Shown here: piece by piece, positions 1-8,455 of the stretch | Layout of the letters: each line of letters opens with the position of its first letter | Position numbering within the stretch: the first letter of the stretch is position 1 | Source of the DNA: Pseudomonadota bacterium | GTDB taxonomy: Bacteria; Pseudomonadota; Gammaproteobacteria; CAMYNG01 | Direction: 5' to 3' | Assembly: GCA_020347585.1 (NCBI GenBank) | Contig: CP070733.1 | Location: 371,042-389,491 of the forward strand | DNA length: 18,450 bases | The notes under the pieces: generated by a model | What the model was told of the DNA's origin: nothing | Database searches by the model: none | The model's input: the letters and a program-made list of their open reading frames with translations, nothing else | Program-made: the position numbers and the translations under genes

Positions 1-648
1 AGCCGCCTGTGGGGTGCGGGTAAGTGCACCGTCGGTGCATTTGATCGACTGGGCATTCATACCATCGGTGAATTGCGTCAGCGTTCGCGTGCCACGCTCA
101 CGGCGCATTTCGGCAGACTGGGTGAACATTTTTGGCGCCTTGCGCGCGGCATCGATGAACGCCCGGTGGTGCCGGACCGTGAGGCCAAATCGATATCGCA
201 TGAAACCACCTTTGCCGAGGACCTGTCCGATACCTTGGTGGTGCGCGGCTGGCTGATGCTGCAAACCGAACAGGTGGCCTGGCGCCTGCGCCGTCACGAG
301 TTGTATGCGCGCACGGTGCAACTCAAGGTGCGATTCGCGGATTTTTCGACTGTCACGCGCGCCCATACCCTGGTAGCCCCGACGCAGTCGACACAGTCAC
401 TGTGGGACGCCGCAAGCGATCTGCTGGCGCATCGCTTGCCACCACATCACCCGCCGCTGCGCCTGATCGGCGTTGGCGTGTCAGGGCTCGAGACGGCCCG
501 GCCGCAGCAAAATGATCTGTTCACCGACGCAGGCGGCGATGCACGCAAGGATACGCAAGCCATCGATGCGGTGCTTGACGACATTAACCGTCGCTTTGGT
601 AAGGCAACGGTGCACCGTGCTACAGTGATGCGCCGCAAACCCGGCTAG
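1..648 (+). CDS. dinB: DNA polymerase IV (Y-family translesion polymerase), C-terminal part
   Basis: The frame is open from base 1 and ends in TAG, giving about 215 residues; the catalytic palm and fingers lie off the left edge. The visible part begins with a helix-hairpin-helix-like thumb segment (WGAGK..., then LGIHTIGELRQ). It continues through the GIDERPV and SISHETTF segments typical of Pol IV and then the little-finger domain. Near the end, QNDLF (508-522) fits the pentapeptide used by bacterial polymerases to bind the beta sliding clamp. A tail of the kind VLDDINRRFGKATVHRA follows, as in many DinB proteins of the longer type. Known role of the family: error-prone bypass of damaged template. 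Whether it is LexA-controlled cannot be judged because the promoter is outside the window. The family call is firm; assignment to dinB rather than another Y-family paralogue is likely but not certain. Confidence 0.88.
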   Translation, partial: SRLWGAGKCTVGAFDRLGIHTIGELRQRSRATLTAHFGRLGEHFWRLARGIDERPVVPDREAKSISHETTFAEDLSDTLVVRGWLMLQTEQVAWRLRRHELYARTVQLKVRFADFSTVTRAHTLVAPTQSTQSLWDAASDLLAHRLPPHHPPLRLIGVGVSGLETARPQQNDLFTDAGGDARKDTQAIDAVLDDINRRFGKATVHRATVMRRKPG

Positions 649-683
649 CGTTCGGTTTGCGCAAACCACCGGCAATTCGTAGC

Positions 684-689
684 GAGGAA
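684..689 (+). promoter_or_regulatory. Ribosome binding site deciding the pepN start
   Basis: GAGGAA lies nine bases before GTG at 699. The TTG at 657 would add 14 residues with no family likeness and has no comparable ribosome binding site, so the GTG is preferred. Confidence 0.6.
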
Positions 690-698
690 CTGAATCAA

Positions 699-3362
699 GT
701 GGATGTCACGGAGAACGAACCCCAGGGCGCGCCGCGCGTCGTGCGCCTCGAGGACTATACCCCCCCGGCGTTTTTGGTGGATGCTCTGGAACTCACTCTG
801 GAACTGGACGCGGCCGATACTGAAGTGACCGCGCGAATGATGCTGCGCCGCAATCCCGCGGCGCGCGCGGACAGAACGCTGGTACTCGACGGACAGGAGC
901 TGGAATTGCTCGAAATGCGTCTGGACGGTGCGCTACTGGCCGACGGCGACTACGCTCTTGATGCCTCGTTGCTGACGCTGGCCGATGTGCCCGATAATTT
1001 TGAACTGCAGATCAAAACGCGCATACACCCACATACTAACACCGCTCTCGAAGGACTATACCTGTCAAGCGGAATGCTTTGCACGCAATGTGAAGCGGAG
1101 GGGTTTCGGCGCATCACCTGGTTTCCCGATCGACCGGACGTAATGACGACCTACGCGGTAACGCTGATCGCTAAACGTGACAGCTATCCGGTTTTGCTGA
1201 GCAATGGCAACCTGGTCGACCAAGGCGAATACGATGGCGGGCGCCACTTTGCCCGCTGGCACGATCCCTTTCCCAAGCCGAGCTATTTGTTCGCGGTGGT
1301 GGCAGGTAACTTGCACTGCAAGGAAGATCGCTTTGTGACCCGCAGCGGCCGCGAGGTGACGTTGCGAATATACGTCGAGGAGGAAAACCTGCACAAGTGC
1401 GACCACGCGCTGGTGTCGCTGCGCCAGGCAATGCGCTGGGACGAGCAGACCTATGGCCGCGAATACGATCTCGATATTTTTAACATTGTTGCGGTCAACG
1501 ACTTCAACATGGGCGCGATGGAAAACAAAAGCCTCAATATCTTCAATGCGTCGTGTGTGCTGGCCAGCCCGGAGACCGCGACCGACGACGATTACTACAA
1601 CATCCAGAGCATTATCGGCCACGAGTATTTTCACAACTGGTCGGGCAACCGTGTGACCTGCCGCGACTGGTTCCAGCTCAGCCTAAAAGAAGGCTTCACG
1701 GTGTTGCGCGATCAGCAATTCAGCGCTGATCTGAACTCGGCGCCGGTCAAGCGCATTGACGATGTGAACGTGCTGCGCACTCACCAGTTTGCACAGGACT
1801 CCGGCCCCATGGCCCATCCGGTGCGTCCTGCCGAGTACATGGAGATCAGCAACTTCTATACGGTCACGGTCTACAACAAGGGCGCCGAAGTCGTGCGCAT
1901 GTTACAAACAATGTTGGGGGATGAAAGGTTTCGTGCCGGTACCGACCTGTATTTTGATCGTCACGACGGCCAGGCCGTAACAACCGATGATTTTGTGGCG
2001 GCGCTTGAAGACGCCAACGGTGTTGATCTTAGTCAGTTTCGGCGCTGGTATTCGCAGGCGGGTACGCCCGAGTTGCACGTGAGCAGCGTGCATGATGCAG
2101 CGCGCCGGACCTGGACTATGCGTATCCGCCAGTTCACACCTGCGACTCCGGGCCAGCCAGATAAGGCGCCGTTTCACATTCCGCTGCGTATTGGCCTGCT
2201 CGACATGCAGGGCCAGTCACTGCCGCTGCGGCTGCAGGGCGAAACCGGCAGCGATGGGCCACCCGCGCGTGTGCTGGAACTACACGAGGCAGAACAGGAA
2301 TTCTGTTTCACGGATATCGCTGAGCCTCCGGTGCCGTCGCTGTTGCGGGGATTTTCAGCCCCGGTCAAACTGGTTATGGAACGCGCTGATGATGAACTTG
2401 CGTTTCTGCTGGCGCACGATCCTGATCCCTTCAATCGCTGGGAGGCGGGGCAGCAGCTTGCAGTCAATACCATGCGCCGCATGATCGCGGCATACCGGAA
2501 GCAACGCAAGCTGGAGCTCGATGCGGATTTTGTCGAAGCATTCCGCAAGACCTTGCTAAATGAGCAGCTAGACAAGGCATTTTTGGCGCGCGCCCTGGCC
2601 CTGCCGGCGGAGGCCTACCTTGCCGATCAGTGCGAGGTGGTTGACGTGGATGCAATTCACGCGGTGCGCCTGTTTGTACGGCGCGAGATGGCCGGCGCGC
2701 TGGTCGATGATCTGCTGTACGCCTACGAGGCAAACCAGGATACCGGGCCGTATGCCTTTGACGCTGCCGCCATGGGGCAGCGAGCGTTAAAGAACCTGTG
2801 CCTTGCCTACCTGATGGAACTCGACGATCCGGGCGTCCGCGAGCGCTGCGTTGCGCAATTCTCGCAGGCACACAATATGACCGATACGCTGGCGGCGCTG
2901 GGGATGCTGGTGCATCACGACCTTCCCGCAACGCACGAGGCGCTGACAGTGTTTTACGAAAAGTGGTCTCAAGACCCGCAGGTCACGGACAAGTGGTTTG
3001 CACTGCAGGCTGGTTCGCGGCGGCCCGACACACTGGCGCGGGTCCGCGAACTGACCGCGCACCCGGCATTTTCCCTCACTAACCCCAACAAGGTTCGTGC
3101 GTTGATCGGGCGATTCTGTGTTGGTAACCCAGTGCGTTTCCATGCGGCGGACGGTGAAGGGTACGCCTTGCTGCGCGAGTATGTGCTGCGCTTGGACAGC
3201 CTCAACCCGCAAATCGCGGCGCGTCTGGTGCAGGCCCTGAGTCGTTGGCGACGCTACGATGAGCGGCGTCAGGCGCTGATGCAAAAGGAACTGGAGGTTA
3301 TTGTGGAGCATCCCCGGTTGTCCAAAGACGTCTACGAGATTGCGAGCAAGAGCCTCGCCTGA
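699..3362 (+). CDS. pepN: Aminopeptidase N (M1 family zinc metallopeptidase)
   Basis: This is an 887-residue protein, close to the usual length of proteobacterial PepN (about 870-890). It removes N-terminal residues from peptides in the cytoplasm, and no signal peptide is seen. The M1 hallmarks are intact: the GAMEN exopeptidase motif at residues 272-276, zinc ligands HEYFH at 308-312, the third ligand Glu331 exactly 18 residues further on (LKEGF), and the transition-state tyrosine in TVYNKGAEV (Tyr392). The C-terminal half is the helical domain typical of the E. coli-type enzyme. A GTG start is chosen because of the ribosome binding site at 684-689. The gene begins 50 bases after dinB on the same strand and ends 23 bases before the stop of a convergent GGDEF gene. 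No clear terminator hairpin is visible in that short gap. Confidence 0.96.
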   Translation: MDVTENEPQGAPRVVRLEDYTPPAFLVDALELTLELDAADTEVTARMMLRRNPAARADRTLVLDGQELELLEMRLDGALLADGDYALDASLLTLADVPDNFELQIKTRIHPHTNTALEGLYLSSGMLCTQCEAEGFRRITWFPDRPDVMTTYAVTLIAKRDSYPVLLSNGNLVDQGEYDGGRHFARWHDPFPKPSYLFAVVAGNLHCKEDRFVTRSGREVTLRIYVEEENLHKCDHALVSLRQAMRWDEQTYGREYDLDIFNIVAVNDFNMGAMENKSLNIFNASCVLASPETATDDDYYNIQSIIGHEYFHNWSGNRVTCRDWFQLSLKEGFTVLRDQQFSADLNSAPVKRIDDVNVLRTHQFAQDSGPMAHPVRPAEYMEISNFYTVTVYNKGAEVVRMLQTMLGDERFRAGTDLYFDRHDGQAVTTDDFVAALEDANGVDLSQFRRWYSQAGTPELHVSSVHDAARRTWTMRIRQFTPATPGQPDKAPFHIPLRIGLLDMQGQSLPLRLQGETGSDGPPARVLELHEAEQEFCFTDIAEPPVPSLLRGFSAPVKLVMERADDELAFLLAHDPDPFNRWEAGQQLAVNTMRRMIAAYRKQRKLELDADFVEAFRKTLLNEQLDKAFLARALALPAEAYLADQCEVVDVDAIHAVRLFVRREMAGALVDDLLYAYEANQDTGPYAFDAAAMGQRALKNLCLAYLMELDDPGVRERCVAQFSQAHNMTDTLAALGMLVHHDLPATHEALTVFYEKWSQDPQVTDKWFALQAGSRRPDTLARVRELTAHPAFSLTNPNKVRALIGRFCVGNPVRFHAADGEGYALLREYVLRLDSLNPQIAARLVQALSRWRRYDERRQALMQKELEVIVEHPRLSKDVYEIASKSLA

Positions 3363-3385
3363 GCTGCTGCTACGCGGACCGGGGG

Positions 3386-4621
3386 TTATTGAGGCGAGGC
3401 GCGCATGACGCGATTGCGCCCGCTGCCCTTGGCGCGGTAAAGCGCTTCGTCGGCGGACTTCAACACCTCCTCCGGCGCCAGGCTGTGCTGCAAGCGCTTT
3501 TGTGCCACACCGACACTGATTGTCACAGTGATGGTCTTGTTGGCGCGCCGTGGCCTGGGTTGGGTCGGGCGTTTGCGCGGCCTGAAATGTCTGCGCAGGA
3601 CGAACGGCGTCGATGCAATACGTGCGCGCAGGCTGTCAAGATGCATGTAGGTCTCATCGGCATTCTTGCCGGCGAACAGCACGGCAAACTCCTCGCCGCC
3701 ATAGCGAAATGCCCGGCTGCCCGGCGTGCGCCTGATTTGTGCCGCCACCATCCTCAGCACCTGGTCGCCGACATCGTGGCCGTGGCGGTCATTGATTTTT
3801 TTGAAATGGTCGATGTCCACCATGGCGATCGCATAACGCTTGCCCAGCGTCATCAGTGCTTCCTGCAATGCCCGCCTTGAGGGCAGGCCGGTGAGGTCAT
3901 CCAAATAGGCAAGGTTATGGGAGTTGAGTACCACGGCGGTGATGATGAGCAGCGGGGCTGCGGCGAACAGCAGGGCGGCGACTGGTTCACTGCGGGCGAA
4001 GTGCAGGCCGAGCGCAACCGCCACGAACGCGAACAAATAGCCGTTCTGCAGCGTGGACGGTCTGCGCAAGCTTTGCACCACGACAATGAGTAGTCCCAGC
4101 GCGACGCTGATGAGTCCGACCTGCGGCATTGCGCTAAGTGCAAAGGCATCGTCACGGAATGGCTGATACAGAACGAATGGGGAAATTGTTTCAGCATGCT
4201 TGTCGACCAGCCAGATTAACAACGCGAGTTGAATGGCCGTGGCACCCAGCCTGCCCAGACCGTGGCTTGTCAGTATGCCGCGCTCGAGTAACAGCGTGTG
4301 CAGTACGAAGTTGAATGGCAGCAACACGCAGATGCATGCAAACAGTACGTCGGCCTCCGCCAGTGTTCCGCCCAGGCGCCAGAACACTGCCTGTATGCTC
4401 CAGAAAGAAAGCCCCGTGACCAGCAGTACATTGAATTCACGGCTGTGGTTGAACAGTGCGCTCAGCAGCATCGCGGCCCCGAGCAGCACGTAACAGAGCG
4501 TGGTTAACAGCTGAACATAAAGTTCCGGCAAGTCCGCCACCGCCAGCGTTGCCAGGTATACCAGGGCCAGTAGTGTACCGCAGGCGATGAACGACGCGCT
4601 GGTTCTGCGTTGCAGGTTCAT
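3386..4621 (-). CDS. Membrane-bound diguanylate cyclase (GGDEF domain)
   Basis: This 411-residue protein probably makes c-di-GMP from two GTP. Residues 10-235 hold about seven hydrophobic segments, a membrane sensor region whose ligand I cannot name. The GGDEF domain (about 237-408) has DDLTGLPSRR at 241-250, the metal-binding VDIDHFKKIND at 268-278, an active-site GGEEF at 308-312, and TISVG at 367-371. The product-inhibition I-site should be RxxD starting nine residues before GGEEF; here those four residues are TPGS, so feedback inhibition by that route is probably absent. An Arg/Pro-rich stretch at 343-360 lengthens the loop before TISVG, a variation I recall in other gammaproteobacterial GGDEF proteins. 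The gene lies 37 bases after the O-methyltransferase stop on the same strand, so co-transcription is likely. A GAAG sequence sits just upstream of the ATG. Confidence 0.93.
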   Translation of the reverse strand: MNLQRRTSASFIACGTLLALVYLATLAVADLPELYVQLLTTLCYVLLGAAMLLSALFNHSREFNVLLVTGLSFWSIQAVFWRLGGTLAEADVLFACICVLLPFNFVLHTLLLERGILTSHGLGRLGATAIQLALLIWLVDKHAETISPFVLYQPFRDDAFALSAMPQVGLISVALGLLIVVVQSLRRPSTLQNGYLFAFVAVALGLHFARSEPVAALLFAAAPLLIITAVVLNSHNLAYLDDLTGLPSRRALQEALMTLGKRYAIAMVDIDHFKKINDRHGHDVGDQVLRMVAAQIRRTPGSRAFRYGGEEFAVLFAGKNADETYMHLDSLRARIASTPFVLRRHFRPRKRPTQPRPRRANKTITVTISVGVAQKRLQHSLAPEEVLKSADEALYRAKGSGRNRVMRASPQ

Positions 4622-4658
4622 TGCTTCACGAGTCGAATGGTTTTGGCGGTGCGCGCTT

Positions 4659-5330
4659 TCATTCGCCGGTTCGCTTCATTGCCAGGGTCAGACCGTCTGC
4701 TATCGGCAGCATACTCAGTGCGACGCGTCTGTCATCTCGTACGTGAGCATTGAAAGCGCGAATGGCCTGCGTGGGTTCATCCTGTATGGTCTTGTCGACA
4801 ACCGATCCAGACCACAGCACGTTGTCGACAGCTACCAGCCCGCCAGGGCGCACGAGCTTCAGCACCCGCTCGTAGTAGTCGATGTAATTTTCCTTGTCGG
4901 CGTCGATGAATGCGAAATCGAAGCTATCCGCATGCCCTTCAACCAGCAGTGTATCGAGTGTTTCGCGCGCGGGTGCGAGCCGCAGATCGATCATTGCCTC
5001 AACCCCGGCCTCGCGCCAGTACCGGCGCGCAACGGCCGTCCACTCCGGGCTGATATCGCAGCACACTAGGCTCGCCGTCGGCGGTAGCGCCAGCGCCATG
5101 CACAGGGAACTGTATCCAGTGAACACCCCGACCTCGAGCACACGCGCTGCACCTGTCAACTGCAGCAACAGGGCCATGAACTGTCCCTGCTCGGGCGCGA
5201 TCTGCATGCGTGCCATGGGGTCGGCAGCGGTTTCTTCGCGCAAGCGCCGCAGTATTGGCGGCTCCCGCAGCGAAACATCAAGCAGATAGTCATAAAGATC
5301 TTCGGACAACGTGAACGTCTTGTTGCTCAT
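4659..5330 (-). CDS. SAM-dependent O-methyltransferase, catechol/caffeoyl-CoA type
   Basis: This 223-residue cytoplasmic enzyme is of normal length for the cation-dependent O-methyltransferase family. The S-adenosylmethionine loop is EVGVFTGYSS (66-75). The acidic end of the next strand is CDISPEW (from 91). The divalent-cation and catalytic region is FIDADKENY (141-149) with DN at 169-170, all as in family members that methylate vicinal hydroxyls. The physiological substrate cannot be read from sequence; bacterial members act on various phenolics. The start is the ATG at 5330; its ribosome binding site is weak (GGACAG). The gene is divergent from the DUF2786 gene across 279 bases and is probably first in a two-gene unit with the GGDEF gene downstream. 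Confidence 0.92.
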   Translation of the reverse strand: MSNKTFTLSEDLYDYLLDVSLREPPILRRLREETAADPMARMQIAPEQGQFMALLLQLTGAARVLEVGVFTGYSSLCMALALPPTASLVCCDISPEWTAVARRYWREAGVEAMIDLRLAPARETLDTLLVEGHADSFDFAFIDADKENYIDYYERVLKLVRPGGLVAVDNVLWSGSVVDKTIQDEPTQAIRAFNAHVRDDRRVALSMLPIADGLTLAMKRTGE

Positions 5331-5596
5331 ATACTGTCCATGGGCACTCGCAGTGTCGGTGCATTAACGTCGCCGTGACACACATCGTCCCGGGCGAGTA
5401 TGGGCGGTTATCGCGCGCCGAGTCGGGCACAGGAACTCCCGGTAAGTTTACGTGATTTGTGGTTTTGTGGCTTTAACTATTTATAAATCAAGATAAAAGT
5501 GGTAGAAACACAAACACGCTGGCAGACAGTAAGCCCTGCCAGTGCGCGGCGCGAGCGGGGCAGTGCACCGACGGCCCGCTCTCTGCGGCGCCCAAA

Positions 5597-5602
5597 AGAG
5601 GG
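5597..5602 (+). promoter_or_regulatory. Ribosome binding site supporting the GTG start of the DUF2786 gene
   Basis: AGAGGG lies seven bases before GTG at 5610. The open frame continues upstream to an ATG at 5499, but that extension is Arg/Ser-rich without family likeness and lacks a good ribosome binding site. Confidence 0.5.
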
Positions 5603-5609
5603 TATAGGC

Positions 5610-6296
5610 GTGGAAAGAAAAAAGATAATTGACAAGATCTACAAGTGCCTGCGGCTTGCCGAGTCGGTAAATCCGAACGAGGCGGCGGCGGCAATGCGTC
5701 AGGCACAGCGCCTGATGCGCAAGCACGGTATTACTCGCCAGCAGATGCTTGCCGGACAGGTCTCCGAGGCCGCCGCGCAAGCCGGAGATTGCCCTGCCCC
5801 ACCGTTCTGGCTGCTGGCCCTCGGCGAACTTGTCGCCGATGCTTACAACTGCCGGGCATATGTGCGCCGGGGCGAAACTCCGCAAACCGCATTTCACTTT
5901 ATCGGTCTGGCCGCAACGCCGCAGAGCGCCGTCTACACGTTCAGCGTGCTACAGCGCTCGTTGGTCAGGGACCGCAGTAAGTTCGTTGAAGTTCTTGAGG
6001 GAACGGACAAAGCCGAGTGTGAGCGCCAGGGCGATATTTTTGCCCAGGCGTGGTTGTTCCGTATCGCGCGCTCGGTATCGCGGTTCGCGGCGAATCCGCA
6101 TGCGCAGCAGTCCATTGAGGCCTACATCAAGAGCCGTTACGGCGACACCGGTGAGTTCACCAACACGCCCGTCACGCCGGATCGGGACGACTACCAGGCA
6201 ATTGCGCGCGGATTGCGCGCGGCGGCACAGGTTAACCTCTTGCGCCCGGTTGCCGAAACGGGCGCCATGGCGGGGTTACTGCAGCAGCCCGCGTGA
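5610..6296 (+). CDS. DUF2786 domain protein, function unknown
   Basis: The 228-residue product starts at GTG. Residues 1-42 match the DUF2786 pattern (KIIDKIYKCLRLAES, NPNEAAAAMRQAQRLMRKHGI), a short helical domain. Residues about 62-165 look like the DUF7168-type domain that commonly follows it, with WLLALGELVADAYNC and a later Gln/Ala-rich helix. I know no proven biochemical role; homologues occur on chromosomes, phages and plasmids. No signal peptide or membrane helix is seen. The 279-base gap upstream is AT-rich near 5465-5495. It includes TTGTGG (5457-5462) and TATTTA or TATAAA (5478-5487), a weak promoter candidate only. The next + strand gene starts 176 bases downstream. Confidence 0.82.
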   Translation: MERKKIIDKIYKCLRLAESVNPNEAAAAMRQAQRLMRKHGITRQQMLAGQVSEAAAQAGDCPAPPFWLLALGELVADAYNCRAYVRRGETPQTAFHFIGLAATPQSAVYTFSVLQRSLVRDRSKFVEVLEGTDKAECERQGDIFAQAWLFRIARSVSRFAANPHAQQSIEAYIKSRYGDTGEFTNTPVTPDRDDYQAIARGLRAAAQVNLLRPVAETGAMAGLLQQPA

Positions 6297-6400
6297 TTCG
6301 CTGGCCGCCGATCCCTCTGGCTGCGGCGTCAACCAAACACTACGCAAGGAATCGCAGCGTGTTGCGTTGCATTCATTTCCGGGTGTGTTGCGGCCCGCCG

Positions 6401-6434
6401 ATTACAGAACCACCAGAACCAAGTAGTATATAGT
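6401..6434 (+). promoter_or_regulatory. Possible sigma70-type promoter for the adenylyl cyclase gene
   Basis: ATTACA (6401-6406) is followed after 17 bases by TAGTAT (6424-6429), each four of six to consensus. An overlapping TATAGT (6429-6434) matches the -10 box at five of six but has no good -35 box. Transcription would begin about 30-40 bases before the ATG at 6473. The evidence is pattern-based and weak. Confidence 0.28.
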
Positions 6435-6472
6435 GAGTTGTTCCTGGCCCTCAGGGTACGCGCAGGGTAGAG

Positions 6473-7402
6473 ATGTCGGCGACGCTGAAATACACAATTG
6501 GTGACAGCGAGCGGGAGATGCCCTGCAAGACAGTGCTGACCATTGGCCGTGACAAAAACAGCGATATCGTTCTCGATGACCTGATGGTATCGCGCAACCA
6601 TGCCATTGTGCGCCGCATCGGGCGCGGTGACTACTATCTCATCGACAGCGGCAGTTCCAACGGCAGCTATGTCAATCAGCGTCGCGTTGCCATGCCTACA
6701 CTGCTCAAGAACGGCGACTGGGTTACCGTCGGCCACATTGACTTTCTGTTCAACCAGTCTCCGTCGGACAAGGAGCAGGCTGACGCGGTGTCACTGCAGG
6801 ACACGATTGTAGCCGATGACCCGACTATCAGGCAGAGTACGATTCTGGTTGCCGATATTCGCGGTTTCACGACCTTGTCTGAACAGGTGCACATCAAGAC
6901 GCTGACGAAGATGATGAACAGCTGGTTCAATAACGTCAGCAACGTAATCGTCAACAACGGTGGTGCAGTGGACAAGTTTATTGGCGATTGTGTGTTCGCG
7001 CGCTGGGATTCGGATTCTGGCGAGCGCAGCACGGTTGCGCAGGCGCTGCGCGCGGCGTGGCTGATCAGCCTGGTGACGGAGAAGCTTAACCGAACGTTTC
7101 CCGAAGTGACCCAGAAGGTGCGCATCGGCGTGGGAATTAACACCGGGCCGGCATCGGTCGGGGTTGGGTTGGACAACACAGCGCTGGGTGACGCGGTTAA
7201 CATCGCTTTTCGGCTGGAAAACGCCACTAAGGCGCTGGGTTCGGATGTTGTAATGAGTGCGAGTTCGTATCGTTTCCTACCCCGGAACTACTGGGAAGGC
7301 AAGGAACAGTTGATTCGCGTCAAGGGCAAACGCGATACGCTGCGAATTCTCGCCCTGAACTTCACGCAGCTCGAGGCGATCCTACAGCGCCTGGGTAGTT
7401 AG
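6473..7402 (+). CDS. FHA-domain class III adenylyl cyclase (class IIIb-type residues)
   Basis: The 309-residue soluble protein probably converts ATP to cAMP. Residues 20-95 form an FHA phosphothreonine-binding domain with IGR (24-26), SRNH (40-43) and SSNG (61-64). A linker of about 25 residues leads to the class III cyclase domain (123-300). Both metal-binding aspartates are present: Asp128 in VADIRGFT and Asp172 in FIGD. The purine-binding lysine is Lys168 (DKFIGD). The transition-state pair is Asn243 and Arg247 in VNIAFR. The second purine-specifying position, seven residues before Asn243, is Thr236 rather than Asp. Lys/Thr is the class IIIb pattern of CyaC-type and mammalian soluble cyclases, many of which respond to bicarbonate. 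FHA suggests control by Ser/Thr phosphorylation; no such kinase lies in the window. The stop codon overlaps that of the convergent gene. Confidence 0.93.
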   Translation: MSATLKYTIGDSEREMPCKTVLTIGRDKNSDIVLDDLMVSRNHAIVRRIGRGDYYLIDSGSSNGSYVNQRRVAMPTLLKNGDWVTVGHIDFLFNQSPSDKEQADAVSLQDTIVADDPTIRQSTILVADIRGFTTLSEQVHIKTLTKMMNSWFNNVSNVIVNNGGAVDKFIGDCVFARWDSDSGERSTVAQALRAAWLISLVTEKLNRTFPEVTQKVRIGVGINTGPASVGVGLDNTALGDAVNIAFRLENATKALGSDVVMSASSYRFLPRNYWEGKEQLIRVKGKRDTLRILALNFTQLEAILQRLGS

Positions 7403-7830
7403 GAACGCGCGGCTGGGCCACTATTTTTTTTGCGCATAAAAACACGGATCTCATCGAGGCGTGCTTCCATTTCAAGCTTGATCTGATTTACTAGTTTTGC
7501 CGCCCGTTCGGCCGAATCCCAGTCGGCATCCTCGGGTTTCTTGCTGTTCAGCAGGCCGTAGCCGCGTGACACCGTTTCGGCGTCGGCGTCGGGGATAAAT
7601 TGGGCAAGGAACACATAGGCCTCGGCCAGGCTGTTGCGCACCGACTCATCGGCGTCGCCGACCTCCCACAGCAGCAACTGAATCGCTTCCTGGATCTCCT
7701 GCTTGGGATGGGGCAGGGATGATGCCGGGATAGCGTAAACCGAGGGGTTGGCCGTCGCAAGGAAGTTGCCGTATTCTCGGACCACGGTTTGTGCCCGGCG
7801 CAACATTTCCTCGTGTTGTTGCTCTGTCAT
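7399..7830 (-). CDS. Small acidic helical protein, function unknown
   Basis: From the ATG at 7830 the protein has 143 residues (starting MTEQQHEEML). It is predicted mainly helical and acidic with a basic tail (MRKKNSG). No signal peptide, membrane helix or recognised motif is seen. An earlier in-frame ATG at 7920 would overlap the end of the thioredoxin gene by 44 bases and add a Pro/Gly-rich leader, so the later start is preferred. Its ribosome binding site is poor either way. It follows the TlpA-like gene by 46 bases and is probably co-transcribed with it. Its TAA stop shares bases with the TAG stop of the convergent adenylyl cyclase gene. Compositional regularity and reasonable codon use suggest a real gene. 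Confidence 0.68.
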   Translation of the reverse strand: MTEQQHEEMLRRAQTVVREYGNFLATANPSVYAIPASSLPHPKQEIQEAIQLLLWEVGDADESVRNSLAEAYVFLAQFIPDADAETVSRGYGLLNSKKPEDADWDSAERAAKLVNQIKLEMEARLDEIRVFMRKKNSGPAARS

Positions 7831-7876
7831 CTCGGGGTAGCCGGGTTTCGCCGTGCGGGTACCGAATGCACCAGCG

Positions 7877-8401
7877 CTATTCGGTGGCAAACGCCCATGC
7901 GGACAGGTCGGGTAGTTCATGCCCGTAGTACTCGATGGTACCGCGCGTTGATACCAACATCACGGTGGGGGTGCCGGACAGGCGGAACGTCTCGGCAATC
8001 TGTATTCTTTGCTCCGGGTCACTGAGGATTGTGTATTCGAGGCCGTGTTTTTCGGCGTAGCGACGGACCTCACTGTTGTCTTCGTATCCCACGTTTATCG
8101 CGACTACCGTGAGGCCATTACCATGGTATTCCTTGTGTATCTTCTTGAGGCGCGGGACCAAAGCGTGGCACAGGTGACAATTGGTCGACCAGAAAACCAC
8201 CAGCAGGCTGCCGGTATCAATCAGGCCGTTCAGCGTGCGGGGTTCACCGTTGATGCTCTTGATCTCGAAGCCGGGCGCCACCTGGCCCACCGGCAGGCCG
8301 GTGCTGGCAGCGCTGGCGTTGCCATTGCACAACGCCGACAACAAAACTGCCAAAGCCAGCAACCTTGCTGACGATAAAACCTGGAGTTCTTTATTTTTCA
8401 T
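7877..8401 (-). CDS. TlpA-like exported thioredoxin-fold protein
   Basis: The 174-residue product probably acts in disulfide exchange in the periplasm. A signal peptide is seen at residues 1-31 (basic start, hydrophobic LLALAVLLSALC, cleavage near NASA). The thioredoxin domain has an active site WSTNCHLC at 71-78 with both cysteines (75 and 78), and the cis-proline motif TPT at 144-146. The CHLC dipeptide context resembles TlpA/ResA-type reductases used in cytochrome c maturation or repair of specific partners; no partner gene is adjacent. The start could also be ATG 8410 (three residues longer); neither has a strong ribosome binding site. The much longer open frame to 8584 crosses a good promoter and is rejected. 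Confidence 0.85.
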   Translation of the reverse strand: MKNKELQVLSSARLLALAVLLSALCNGNASAASTGLPVGQVAPGFEIKSINGEPRTLNGLIDTGSLLVVFWSTNCHLCHALVPRLKKIHKEYHGNGLTVVAINVGYEDNSEVRRYAEKHGLEYTILSDPEQRIQIAETFRLSGTPTVMLVSTRGTIEYYGHELPDLSAWAFATE

Positions 8402-8455
8402 GTGCGGCATCTGTAAACTTGATGTCAGGCGCAAAATTTCGTTTCCACAGATGGC

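Noticed and set aside
394..406. Palindrome CACAG-TCA-CTGTG in dinB as an operator
   Set aside because: It is inside the coding frame, does not fit the LexA consensus, and has no promoter nearby.
1065..1634. Antisense 189-residue open frame within pepN
   Set aside because: It mirrors the codons of a well-supported gene and has no ribosome binding site or family likeness.
7411..7431. Run of eight T (7424-7431) after the adenylyl cyclase gene as an intrinsic terminator
   Set aside because: The only stem before it is three base pairs (GGC/GCC), and the run lies within codons of the convergent gene (Lys-Lys-Asn).
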